Shown piece after piece: positions 1 through 7,143 of a stretch of DNA of 14,300 nucleotides; positions within the stretch are counted from its first letter, which is position 1, and the number at the start of each line of letters is the position of its first letter. The notes below the pieces were generated by a model. It saw nothing but the letters and a program-made list of their open reading frames with translations. It was not told the origin of the DNA and searched no databases. Where the stretch lies: NCBI GenBank assembly GCA_030671985.1, contig DAOVHI010000021.1, forward strand, positions 1 through 14,300, given 5' to 3'. Origin of the DNA: a bacterium. GTDB taxonomy: Bacteria > JAHJDO01. The position numbers and the translations under genes were made by a program.

Positions 1-565
1 ACTCCTCTGCTGTTTTTAAATCAGGCTTTTCTCTAAACTCCTTTACCTTAAAAATACACGGCGTATCATTGCCACGCTTAGTAAATACCTTATCTCCTCT
101 GTGAATATATCCGTAACCGGTTTCAGGATAGCTTGGTTTTATACCAATTGTAACAAGATGCCCTTCTTCAGCTGCTATACAAGCTGCAGCTATGGTCTTT
201 TTAAATTGCCCAATATCCTTTATGATATGATCAGCCGGCAGTACAACTGTAATGGCATTCTTATCCTTTCTCTGAATAACTACACTAGCAAGTCCTATTG
301 CTGCCGCGGTATTCCTAGCAAACGGCTCAACTATAATATTTTCTTTTGGGATATTGGGAACTTGTTTATGTATCTCTTTTTCTAAACCACTTCGTGTGAC
401 TATGAAAACATTCTCTAAAGAAGTGAGCGCCTCTGCCCTTTTCGCCGTTTCCTGAAGCATGGTATTTTTAGAACCTATCGGCAATAACTGCTTAGGAGTT
501 CTCTCCCTGCTCTTTGGCCAAAACCTCTCTCCGCTCCCCCCTGCCATAATAACAATATTCAACAT
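1..565 (-). CDS. manC: Mannose-1-phosphate guanylyltransferase, N-terminal part (runs off window)
   Basis: This gene makes GDP-mannose from mannose-1-phosphate and GTP in the cytoplasm, feeding surface-polysaccharide synthesis. Only the first 188 residues are in the window; the frame is open to base 1, so the 3' end is missing. The start is the ATG at 565-563, preceded by a GTGAGGG Shine-Dalgarno-like stretch. Translation gives the nucleotidyltransferase signature MAGGSGERFWPKSR (residues 7-20) followed by PKQ. It also gives VEPFARNTAAA (79-89), LPADH (109-113, the metal-binding region), a GIKPSYPETGYGYI segment and VKEFREKP. These are diagnostic of the GMP family rather than glucose-1-phosphate enzymes. 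Whether a C-terminal phosphomannose isomerase domain is fused cannot be seen. It is transcribed divergently from the class II aldolase. Confidence 0.93.
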   Translation of the reverse strand, partial: MLNIVIMAGGSGERFWPKSRERTPKQLLPIGSKNTMLQETAKRAEALTSLENVFIVTRSGLEKEIHKQVPNIPKENIIVEPFARNTAAAIGLASVVIQRKDKNAITVVLPADHIIKDIGQFKKTIAAACIAAEEGHLVTIGIKPSYPETGYGYIHRGDKVFTKRGNDTPCIFKVKEFREKPDLKTAEE

Positions 566-689
566 AACCACAACCCTCACTTTTAATAACGCAAGAATAT
601 CATAAATTCCATTTTAAATAAATAAGGAATTATGGCATAATGCTTGTCAACGTCTGGACTATGAGAGAATTACCGTGGGGAAAAATAAA
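566..689. promoter_or_regulatory. Divergent intergenic region between manC and the aldolase gene
   Basis: The region must hold promoters for both directions. On the minus strand a perfect TTGACA (complement of 645-650) points toward manC, but the -10 at the usual spacing is weak. On the plus strand CATAAT (636-641) could be a -10 for the aldolase, with a poor -35. CATAAT is one arm of the short palindrome ATTATG-G-CATAAT (629-641), which could be an operator or chance in AT-rich DNA. No RNA gene or riboswitch fold was seen. Confidence 0.35.
677..681 (+). promoter_or_regulatory. Ribosome binding site deciding the aldolase start
   Basis: GGGGA lies 8 bases before the ATG at 690. It overlaps the alternative in-frame GTG at 675, so it cannot serve that codon; this favours the shorter protein. 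Confidence 0.5.
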
Positions 690-1343
690 ATGAAAAACGA
701 TAAAATTAGAGAACAGTTAATGGAAATCGGTAAAAAGATTGCCGATAAGGAACTGGTTGTCGGTCCTGGCGGTAATACAAGCGCAAGAATAGGTAATATT
801 GTTTATATGAAAGCCAGCGGCATTTGTTTTGAAGAGGCAAAAACATCAGACTATATAGGAGTTGATTTAAAAACAGGAGATATTGTCTGCGGAAGCAAAA
901 AGCCGACATGTGAAATCGCTATGCATTTAGGCTGTTATCTTGAAAGAAAAGATGTATCTGCGGTAATTCACACTCATCCTCCTATTGCCACTGCGGTTGG
1001 AATGCAGGACATAACGCTTAGCCCTTTCTCCCCTGACCTCGCCGCTCTGGTAGGTGACGTCCCAACTATAGGATACGTAGTCCCCGGAGGAAAAGAATTA
1101 GCAAAAGAAGTAAGAAATATTATAAAGAAACATAACGCCGTCCTGATGTGCAACCACGGGCTCTTAACCGTTGGCTCAAATCTAAAGGAAGCTTATTACA
1201 GAACTCTCCTTATTGAAGATGCCTGCAAAACCTTTGTAGCTACAAAAGTCTTGGGTAAAATGAAATTCTTCACAGAAAACCAAGTTGAACAAATTAACAA
1301 TATGGAAGCTGAATCGTATAGAAAAATGCTGTTAAAAAAATGA
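690..1343 (+). CDS. Class II aldolase/adducin family protein, L-fuculose-phosphate aldolase-like
   Basis: This is a Zn-dependent class II aldolase of the FucA/AraD/MtnB superfamily, about 217 residues, which is full family length. With the ATG at 690 the metal ligands fall at His94 and His96 (in AVIHTHPP) and His156 (in CNHGLL). The catalytic-type Glu is Glu75 in KPTCEIAMH. The phosphate-binding region is GPGGNTS near residue 25, followed by KASG. Spacing of these residues is close to E. coli FucA (Glu73, His92, His94, His155), so fuculose-1-phosphate cleavage to DHAP and lactaldehyde is the best guess. Related 5-phospho-pentulose or methylthioribulose enzymes cannot be excluded. A GTG at 675 would add five residues, but its bases overlap the GGGGA ribosome site that serves ATG 690, so 690 is preferred. 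It converges with priA 20 bases downstream. Confidence 0.85.
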   Translation: MKNDKIREQLMEIGKKIADKELVVGPGGNTSARIGNIVYMKASGICFEEAKTSDYIGVDLKTGDIVCGSKKPTCEIAMHLGCYLERKDVSAVIHTHPPIATAVGMQDITLSPFSPDLAALVGDVPTIGYVVPGGKELAKEVRNIIKKHNAVLMCNHGLLTVGSNLKEAYYRTLLIEDACKTFVATKVLGKMKFFTENQVEQINNMEAESYRKMLLKK

Positions 1344-1362
1344 TCAAGGCATTTATTTCTTT

Positions 1363-3603
1363 TTAGAGCGTATTCATCGGATCAATATCCACTATTATAT
1401 TAGTTTTGCCCATTTGTAACTTGCTGCGCTTTAATCCTTTCATACATCTCTCAATAAACAGGTTTATTTTTCCCGGCATCTTATGCTTTATAAGAATATG
1501 CCAGCGATACTGATTCTTTATTTTTGCCATAGGAGCCGGAGCCGGTCCAAGAAGCTGACAATCCTGCCCCTTCAACTCTTTCCGCAACAAGAAAGCAAAA
1601 CCATTAGACGCTCTTACAACTTTTGCACTGTCGTGTCCTTTGACAGTTATGAGAACTATGTGTCTAAAGGGAGGATAATTGAGGCTTTTTCTGTAGAGAA
1701 TTTCCTTTTTATAAAAATCATTATAATCATAGGTACTTGAAGCAATAACACTGTAATGATTTGGGTTGTAAGTTTGAACAACCACCTCGCCATGAACAAG
1801 TCCCCTGCCTGAACGGCCCGCAATCTGCGTTAAGAGCTGGAATGTTCTTTCTCCCGAGCGGAAGTCAGGAAAATAAAGACTTGTATCTGCGGAAATAACG
1901 CCTACCAGTGTAACTTTTGGAAAATCCAGTCCTTTTGCTATCATCTGCGTTCCTATAAGTATGTCAAATTCATGATGTTTAAATCCCCTTAATATCCTTT
2001 GATGAGCATTCTTCTTGGTTGTAGTATCAGTATCCATTCTTTGATATTTTGCATCAGGAAACAGGTTTGATATTTCTTCCTCTATCTTCTCCGTTCCATA
2101 ACCACCGTATTTTACATAGAAGGCCTGGCACTCAGGACATATATTTGGAGGCTTATCCTCAAAATTGCAATAATGACATCTTACCTTGTCCTGTTTTGAA
2201 TGATAAACCAGCGACACATTACATTCAGGACATCTTGCAACATAACCGCATTTATAGCACATAATGAATGTTGAAAACCCCCGTCTGTTCAAGAATAATA
2301 TTATTTGCTCTTTCTTTAGAAGCTTATCATTGATAGCCCGTAATAATGGTTTTGAGAAAACCTGAGACTCAGGAATCCTTGTACTACGATCCTGCATATC
2401 AACAATCTTCACATCCGGCAGCCGTCTTTTGTCTATCCTTTCTTTCAATTCAATAAGTTTATACTTCCCTACTTCTATATTATGATATGTTTCAAGTGAG
2501 GGAGTGGCTGTCCCAAGCAAAACCGTTATATCGTTGAGTTTTCCGCGCATTATAGCCACATCCCTGCCGTTATATCTTGGGGTCTCTCCTTGTTTATAGG
2601 CGGGCTCGTGTGATTCATCCACTACTATCAGCCCAGGATCAGTAAACGGCGCGAATATTGCCGACCTTGCGCCAACAACAATATCTACCTTTCCCTTCTT
2701 GATTTTCTCCCATTCATCGTATCTTTCCCCTTTGGACAAGCGGCTATGCAATATAGCAACTCTGTTTCCAAAGCGCGACTTGAATATTTGAATAATTTGC
2801 GAAGCTAAAGATATTTCAGGTACAAGTACAATTGCCTGTTTCTTGTTTTTTATGCAGAAATCAATTGCCTGAAGGTAAATCTCTGTTTTCCCGCTGCCTG
2901 TAATACCATGCAGTAAAAAGGTATTGAACCCCCCCGCTTTAATAGAACTTATCACCTCGTTAAAAACTCTGCTTTGCTCACTGGTCAGAGAAAGATGCTG
3001 TGTGTTTACAACAGTCTCCTTAGCAAACGGATCTCTGTAAAGAATCTCATGATTTAGAACAACGTATCCATTCTTTTTCAGTGATTTTACAACAGCTTCT
3101 GTTACACCAGCGATATTGCATAACGCCTTACATTCCATGCAAAGCCCTTTTGTAGACAATAATGTCTTTAGAACTTTTACCTGCTTCGCAGACCTTATCT
3201 TTTTGGAATCAATGTCAGAACAGATTTCCTTTTGGGGTTTTGCTATGGAAATAATTCTCTGCTTTTTACGTGAAACGGCTTCCTTTTTCATACCGGGAGG
3301 CAGAGCCGCTTCAAGCACCATTCCCCAACTGCAGAAATAATACCTGCTTATCCACCTTGTCAACTCAAGCATCTTCTCATCAAATACTGCAAAATTATCC
3401 AGCAACTTGCTTATAGCTTTGAGATTTTCATAAACAGGTTTATCCGTCAAACTTACAACATATCCAATTGCCTTGCGCCTGCCGAACGGCACAGACACCC
3501 GCATACCAATTTCAATCTTATATCCAATACTCTCAGGTATTTCATACTGAAATTCCTTATCAACCGCTATTGGAAATACTACGTTTGCAAATTTCTTATT
3601 CAT
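1363..3603 (-). CDS. priA: Primosomal replication restart helicase PriA
   Basis: PriA is a 3'-5' superfamily 2 helicase that recognises stalled forks and reloads the replisome. The 746-residue protein has the full family length. In order it shows the N-terminal fork-binding domain (VPFGRRKAIGYVV, about residues 38-50), Walker A GITGSGKT (233-240), motif Ia VPEISL, DESH (329-332) and motif III GTATPS (364-369). Eight cysteines (449, 452, 458, 461, 476, 479, 489, 492) form the two-zinc insertion typical of PriA. Helicase motifs V/VI follow (GTQMIAKGLDFP and QIAGRSGRG). All key residues are present, so it should be active. No strong Shine-Dalgarno lies before the ATG. The gene ends convergently against the aldolase with 19 bases between them, and its upstream side borders the repeat/RAYT islet. 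Confidence 0.97.
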   Translation of the reverse strand: MNKKFANVVFPIAVDKEFQYEIPESIGYKIEIGMRVSVPFGRRKAIGYVVSLTDKPVYENLKAISKLLDNFAVFDEKMLELTRWISRYYFCSWGMVLEAALPPGMKKEAVSRKKQRIISIAKPQKEICSDIDSKKIRSAKQVKVLKTLLSTKGLCMECKALCNIAGVTEAVVKSLKKNGYVVLNHEILYRDPFAKETVVNTQHLSLTSEQSRVFNEVISSIKAGGFNTFLLHGITGSGKTEIYLQAIDFCIKNKKQAIVLVPEISLASQIIQIFKSRFGNRVAILHSRLSKGERYDEWEKIKKGKVDIVVGARSAIFAPFTDPGLIVVDESHEPAYKQGETPRYNGRDVAIMRGKLNDITVLLGTATPSLETYHNIEVGKYKLIELKERIDKRRLPDVKIVDMQDRSTRIPESQVFSKPLLRAINDKLLKKEQIILFLNRRGFSTFIMCYKCGYVARCPECNVSLVYHSKQDKVRCHYCNFEDKPPNICPECQAFYVKYGGYGTEKIEEEISNLFPDAKYQRMDTDTTTKKNAHQRILRGFKHHEFDILIGTQMIAKGLDFPKVTLVGVISADTSLYFPDFRSGERTFQLLTQIAGRSGRGLVHGEVVVQTYNPNHYSVIASSTYDYNDFYKKEILYRKSLNYPPFRHIVLITVKGHDSAKVVRASNGFAFLLRKELKGQDCQLLGPAPAPMAKIKNQYRWHILIKHKMPGKINLFIERCMKGLKRSKLQMGKTNIIVDIDPMNTL

Positions 3604-3655
3604 TTATTGCATGATAACCAAATTCTGTTACACTGAAAAGGATTTTTATCTGTTC

Positions 3656-3687
3656 TGTAGAGACGTTGCAATGCAACGTCTCTACGA
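3656..3687. repeat. 32-nt palindromic repeat, copy 1 (REP-like)
   Basis: The core is a 29-base near-perfect palindrome at 3657-3685: arms GTAGAGACGTTGCA and TGCAACGTCTCTAC around a single A. It can fold as a 12-bp stem with a 5-base loop. It is identical, including 1 flanking base on the left and 2 on the right, to the copy at 4766-4797 inside the RAYT gene. The foot begins with GTAG, the tetranucleotide that known RAYT/REP systems use next to the hairpin. It lies between the priA start and the HEPN-like gene, with no T-run after it, so it is more likely a REP element than a terminator. Confidence 0.85.
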
Positions 3688-3702
3688 AGGGAAATTTGTG
3701 AT

Positions 3703-3768
3703 ATGCAGGAGAAGAACGTTTTAGTGAAAATAGTTTGGATGGATATGAGTTTATATAAAATATGCTAA
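3703..3768 (+). CDS. Possible 21-codon leader ORF before the HEPN-like gene
   Basis: ATG at 3703 opens a 21-codon frame ending with TAA at 3766-3768. Its end overlaps the ATG of the next gene at 3762 in another frame. AAGGGA about 10 bases upstream could be a ribosome site, better than anything directly before 3762, so translational coupling is conceivable. The peptide (MQEKNVLVKI...) resembles nothing known to me and may be chance or a remnant. Confidence 0.2.
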   Translation: MQEKNVLVKIVWMDMSLYKIC

Positions 3769-4376
3769 AAAAAAATTATAAAATTATTATGCAAAAAAAT
3801 TTCAACAAAATGGTTATAGATACCTATAAAAGTGGTAAGTATTATTATTTTACTGGGTGGGATGAAGCATATATTAAGTTATCTGAAAAAGATATAAAAG
3901 AGAGGGTGGGTTTTATAAAGCGTGAAATTCAAAAAACACCTAGTTGTATTGAAATAGGATTAGGCGAAACTGAAGAAGATATTTCTGTTGTCATTTTAGT
4001 AAATAAAAATAAAAAACTAGTTGAATTAATTGAAAATTACAACAAAGGAAATGGTACATATATAGATAGAATGAAGAAATATTTAGATATTTACATAGTA
4101 TATGAATCACTATCGCCAAAACAAAATATTGATCTAAAGGCGATTAGAAATAGCTTTAGCCATTCACGCAAAAATATAACTCATAAGCAAACAGTAAATG
4201 CGCTCATGATAATGTTTGGGGATGTAAAGATAAACTTTAATAAAAGAAATCACAATAAAATATTTAATGAGAAGTATCATAAATTATTGAATGAATGTAA
4301 TAAGTTATTAGCAAAGGAAATAATGAACAAAATACCAAAAAAACCGAACCTTTTAGATAGGCACTACAAATTTTGA
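3762..4376 (+). CDS. Unknown protein with HEPN-type R-N-x3-H motif
   Basis: I do not recognise this 204-residue soluble protein as a named family. It has no signal peptide or membrane segment and is rich in Lys, Asn and Ile. Residues 129-134 read RNSFSH after a helix-like segment (IDLKAIRNSFSHSRKNIT). This fits the R-x4-H motif, with a polar Asn after Arg, of HEPN-domain ribonucleases found in toxin-antitoxin, abortive-infection and CRISPR effector proteins. Residues 1-115 are a separate mixed region with no motif I can name. No MNT nucleotidyltransferase antitoxin lies beside it. The DNA is noticeably more A-rich than priA or typA, and the gene sits between two copies of the 32-nt repeat and just before a RAYT, suggesting acquired DNA. 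The start could also be the in-frame ATG at 3789. The motif is short, so the HEPN call is tentative. Confidence 0.6.
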   Translation: MLKKNYKIIMQKNFNKMVIDTYKSGKYYYFTGWDEAYIKLSEKDIKERVGFIKREIQKTPSCIEIGLGETEEDISVVILVNKNKKLVELIENYNKGNGTYIDRMKKYLDIYIVYESLSPKQNIDLKAIRNSFSHSRKNITHKQTVNALMIMFGDVKINFNKRNHNKIFNEKYHKLLNECNKLLAKEIMNKIPKKPNLLDRHYKF

Positions 4377-4415
4377 CGTAGAAGAACATCTATTTAAAGG
4401 AAATTTGACTTAAAC

Positions 4416-4439
4416 ACTTGTATAAAACAAGTTCCCTAC
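4416..4439 (-). repeat. GTAG plus small hairpin just upstream of the RAYT gene
   Basis: ACTTGT (4416-4421) and ACAAGT (4427-4432) form a 6-bp stem around ATAAA. Read on the minus strand the order is GTAG (complement of 4436-4439), GGA, then the hairpin. A GTAG foot beside a hairpin is the general layout recognised by RAYT-type Y1 transposases. The stem is short, its sequence differs from the 32-nt repeat, and no T-run follows it on the plus strand, so a terminator role is weak. Confidence 0.3.
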
Positions 4440-4460
4440 CATCAATGCAATTATAAGAAA

Positions 4461-5027
4461 ATGAACGATGTAAGAAGCGAAAACAATTTGTATAAAAACA
4501 GATATCGCGTTGAATCAGCCCGTCTCAAAAATTGGGATTATTCGGCCAATGGATATTATTATATTACGATTTGCATAAAAGACCGTATTCATTATTTTGG
4601 CGATATTATTAATGACAAAATGATTTTATCCAAAATTGGCAAGACGGCGTATCAATATTGGCAGGAAATTCCAAATCATTTCCCATTTGTGCGATTGGAT
4701 GAATTCGTTATTATGCCGAATCATGTGCATGGAATTGTGATAATTAAAAATGACACATGCAACAATGTAGAGACGTTGCAATGCAACGTCTCTACGAATA
4801 ATTTCCATTCAAAAATATCACCAAGATCAAAATCGTTATCAACAATTATTCGTTCATATAAATCCATTTGTACAAAAACAATCAACAAAACACAAAATAA
4901 AATATTTTTTGCGTGGCAACCAAGATTTCATGATCACATAATCAGAAATGAAAAAGAATTAGAAAATACGAGAAATTATATTTTAGATAATCCTCAAAAA
5001 TGGATGGAAGACGATTATTACAAATGA
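4461..5027 (+). CDS. REP-associated tyrosine transposase (RAYT), Y1/IS200-like
   Basis: This is a Y1 single-strand transposase of the TnpA_REP type, 188 residues. RAYTs are usually single-copy genes thought to mobilise REP hairpins. It shows the N-terminal RLKNWDYSANGYYYITIC segment and IMPNHVHGIVII carrying the HUH metal site (His88, His90). Tyr133 in IIRSYKS is the likely nucleophile. The C-terminal WQPRFHDHIIRN and RNYILDNPQKW region is typical of this subgroup. Residues 103-112 (VETLQCNVST) are encoded by an exact copy of the 32-nt palindrome found upstream. That segment lies in the variable loop between the HUH strand and the Tyr helix and keeps the frame open, so the enzyme may still be active. 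The stop overlaps the next gene's start (ATGA). No strong ribosome site precedes the ATG. Confidence 0.92.
   Translation: MNDVRSENNLYKNRYRVESARLKNWDYSANGYYYITICIKDRIHYFGDIINDKMILSKIGKTAYQYWQEIPNHFPFVRLDEFVIMPNHVHGIVIIKNDTCNNVETLQCNVSTNNFHSKISPRSKSLSTIIRSYKSICTKTINKTQNKIFFAWQPRFHDHIIRNEKELENTRNYILDNPQKWMEDDYYK
4766..4797. repeat. 32-nt palindromic repeat, copy 2, inside the RAYT coding sequence
   Basis: This is identical over 32 bases to 3656-3687. The palindromic core is 4767-4795, and because the insertion preserves frame it is translated as VETLQCNVST. The same 12-bp-stem hairpin would form in DNA and in the mRNA. A transposase gene holding a candidate substrate hairpin in its own frame is unusual. 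From memory, very similar palindromes are dispersed in cyanobacterial and other genomes; I could not check this here. Confidence 0.9.
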
Positions 5028-5245
5028 AACTGATAAATGCAAGAGTGATTCCAAACGCAAAGAAAAATAATGTTTCTGAAGAACAGGGGAAATTTAAGGT
5101 ACGTGTAAGCGCTCCAGCTGTGGACGGTAAGGCAAATAAGACGCTGATTAAAGTGTTGGCAGAATATTTTAAAATAAAGAAAAATGATGTCAGAATAATC
5201 AAGGGTTTAAAATCAAGAGAAAAGGTTGTTGAAATTAAAGATTAA
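5024..5245 (+). CDS. DUF167 (YggU-like) family protein
   Basis: This is a 73-residue small basic protein of the DUF167/YggU family, whose biochemical role is unknown. Family hallmarks are RVIPNAKKN near the N-terminus, FKVRVSAPAVDGKANKTL in the middle and IIKGLKSREKVVEI at the end. Length and the MKL start match family members, so the gene appears complete. I chose ATG 5024 because the family similarity begins there. A longer in-frame start at 5000 would only add residues encoded inside the RAYT gene. The start overlaps the RAYT stop as ATGA and lacks a strong ribosome site, so translation may be coupled to the transposase. DUF167 genes are normally chromosomal housekeeping neighbours, so the RAYT was probably placed upstream of it. 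Confidence 0.87.
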   Translation: MKLINARVIPNAKKNNVSEEQGKFKVRVSAPAVDGKANKTLIKVLAEYFKIKKNDVRIIKGLKSREKVVEIKD

Positions 5246-5283
5246 CCTATGTTAACTTGCTGAATATGGTTAACATAGGTTAA
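5242..5283. terminator. 15-bp dyad between convergent DUF167 and typA genes
   Basis: TTAACCTATGTTAAC (5242-5256) pairs perfectly with GTTAACATAGGTTAA (5269-5283) around a 12-base loop. It overlaps the DUF167 stop codon and ends 8 bases before the typA stop. The convergent setting suggests a bidirectional terminator. The stem is AT-rich and lacks a clean T-tract directly after it on either strand, so this is not certain. Confidence 0.55.
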
Positions 5284-5290
5284 CCAAACA

Positions 5291-7111
5291 TTACGCTTTT
5301 TTTCGAGATGAGGACGCTCTTCTGTAGCGCCTTCTGTCGTTATCCGTTAAATGCTTTTTACGCAATCGGATATTCTTAGGGGTTATCTCGACATATTCAT
5401 CATCCTGAATATATTCAAGAGCCTTTTCAAGCTCAACCTCCACCGGCGGAGTCAGGTTAATTGAATCATCAGCACCGGCAGCACGAACATTTGTGAGGTT
5501 TTTTCCTTTAATAGGATTGACTACCAGATCTGTTCCCTGATTATGCTCTCCGATGATCATTCCTTCATATACCTCTGTTACCGGATGAATAAAGATAGGA
5601 CCACGATTTTGAAGATTCCATAATGAATAGGCAGTTGCTGTCCCGGTCTGACCAGAAATCAATGATCCAACGATACGCTTTTCAATCTTTCCGCAATGAG
5701 GAGCAAAATGACTAAAAGAATGATACAAAGTCCCCTCCCCTCTCGTTAAAGTAACAAAAGTTGAACGGAAGCCGAGCAATCCTCGTGTCGTAATTTCAAA
5801 TTCCATAATCGTATTACCATTTTCATTTGACATGTTTTTCATCATCCCCTTTCGAGAGGACAACACCTCAATGATTTTTCCAGCCATACTTTCAGGAACA
5901 TTCACTACCACCGACTCAATCGGCTCAGAAGAAACGCCGTCAATTTCCTGCAAAACCACCTGTGGTTGAGAAACCTGAAGCTCAAAACCTTCCCGACGCA
6001 TATTTTCTATTACAACCGAAAGGTGCATTTCTCCACGACCATAAACCTTAAACGTGTCTGTATTATTAGCCATTTCAACAGACAATCCAACATTGGTCTC
6101 CAGCTCTTTTAAAAGACGTTCCCGAATATTGCGGCTTGTTAACAACTTCCCCTCCCGCCCTGCAAAAGGAGAATTATTGACCATAAAATCCATTGCAAGC
6201 GCAGGCGGATCAACCTTAATAGCAGGAAGCGGTTCAACATCAGGGTTAGTTGTAATAGTTTCCCCCACATAAATATCGGAAATACCTGCAATAGCAACAA
6301 TATCCCCCGCTTCTACCTCTGAAACCTCAACTTTCTTCAGTCCCTGAAAAGTAAAAACCTTAGTTAATCGCGCCGAACGCCTTTCACCGTCAGAATTCAG
6401 CACAGTTATCGTTTGACCTGCATTAATCTTTCCCTCATAAACACGACCAATAGCCATTCTCCCTAAGAAGTTATCATAAGCCAAAGTGGCCGGCTGCATT
6501 CTAAAATCTTTTTCAGTATCTGCTTTCGCTGCAGGAACATTCTCCATAATAAAATCCAAAAGAGGAGTAATATCCTTATGCTCATCTTCTAACTTTCGAA
6601 TCGCAATTCCGTTACGTGCAATTGTATAGATATAAGGAAAATCCATTTGTTTATCAGACGCTCCAAGCCTGCCAAATAAATCAAAGGTTAAATCAACCAC
6701 TTCATCCGGTCTTGCAGCAGGCCTGTCAATTTTATTGATCACAACAAGAACAGGTAGACCAAGGGCTAATGACTTAGAAAGAACAAACTTAGTCTGCGGC
6801 ATAGGCCCCTCATAGGCATCTACTAAAAGAACGGTTGCATCCACTGTGCGCAAAACACGCTCTACCTCTGAACCAAAATCAGCATGACCCGGTGTGTCGA
6901 CAATATTAATCTTCGTTCCTTTATAATGGATTGCTGCGTTTTTGGCATAAATCGTAATTCCACGTTCTTTTTCCTGAGCATCACTGTCCATCACACGCTC
7001 ACTAACCTTTTCATGAGAGTTGAATGCCCCTCCTGCCTTCAGTAAAAAATCTACCAAAGTCGTCTTTCCATGATCAACATGGGCGATAATAGCAATATTT
7101 CGAATTTCCAT
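5291..7111 (-). CDS. typA: Translational GTPase TypA/BipA
   Basis: TypA/BipA is a ribosome-binding GTPase related to EF-G, involved in 50S assembly and stress or low-temperature growth. At 606 residues it is full length. GTPase motifs are G1 AHVDHGKTT (10-18), the switch region with ERGITI (49-54), G3 DTPGHAD (72-78) and G4 NKID (126-129). The BipA-specific C-terminal half includes RGEMHLSVVIENMRREGFE, the TRGLLGFR segment and the TNVRAAGADD region, and ends in a basic tail RRRYRRASSSRKKA. The start ATG has an AGGGAT ribosome site a few bases upstream. A TATAAT box (complement of 7134-7139) about 22 bases before the ATG may be its own -10. That places its promoter right after the terminator of the corrinoid-protein gene. 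Nothing unusual was seen in the protein. Confidence 0.97.
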   Translation of the reverse strand: MEIRNIAIIAHVDHGKTTLVDFLLKAGGAFNSHEKVSERVMDSDAQEKERGITIYAKNAAIHYKGTKINIVDTPGHADFGSEVERVLRTVDATVLLVDAYEGPMPQTKFVLSKSLALGLPVLVVINKIDRPAARPDEVVDLTFDLFGRLGASDKQMDFPYIYTIARNGIAIRKLEDEHKDITPLLDFIMENVPAAKADTEKDFRMQPATLAYDNFLGRMAIGRVYEGKINAGQTITVLNSDGERRSARLTKVFTFQGLKKVEVSEVEAGDIVAIAGISDIYVGETITTNPDVEPLPAIKVDPPALAMDFMVNNSPFAGREGKLLTSRNIRERLLKELETNVGLSVEMANNTDTFKVYGRGEMHLSVVIENMRREGFELQVSQPQVVLQEIDGVSSEPIESVVVNVPESMAGKIIEVLSSRKGMMKNMSNENGNTIMEFEITTRGLLGFRSTFVTLTRGEGTLYHSFSHFAPHCGKIEKRIVGSLISGQTGTATAYSLWNLQNRGPIFIHPVTEVYEGMIIGEHNQGTDLVVNPIKGKNLTNVRAAGADDSINLTPPVEVELEKALEYIQDDEYVEITPKNIRLRKKHLTDNDRRRYRRASSSRKKA

Positions 7112-7133
7112 AAGATCCCTGCCTATATGTGTA

Positions 7134-7139
7134 ATTATA
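7134..7139 (-). promoter_or_regulatory. Candidate -10 box for typA
   Basis: On the minus strand this reads TATAAT, suitably placed before the typA ATG at 7111. No convincing -35 is present at 16-18 bases; that position falls inside the upstream terminator hairpin. Confidence 0.35.
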
Positions 7140-7143
7140 AGAA

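Noticed and set aside
101-385. Plus-strand ORF near the left edge
   Set aside because: It is antisense to the clearly recognisable mannose-1-phosphate guanylyltransferase frame.
675-689. GTG at 675 as the aldolase start
   Set aside because: It overlaps the GGGGA ribosome site that is well placed for ATG 690, and metal-ligand numbering fits the shorter form.
3656-3687. The palindrome as a rho-independent terminator
   Set aside because: No T-tract follows on either strand, and an identical copy lies within an open coding frame.
3604-3761. tRNA or small RNA between priA and the HEPN-like gene
   Set aside because: No cloverleaf or CCA end was found; only the palindrome and a doubtful short ORF are present.
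3656-4797. The repeated palindrome as a CRISPR array
   Set aside because: Only two copies exist, 1.1 kb apart, one within a coding sequence; there are no regular spacers or cas genes.
5000-5023. ATG at 5000 as the DUF167 start
   Set aside because: The extra residues lie within the RAYT coding sequence and do not belong to the family; similarity begins at ATG 5024.
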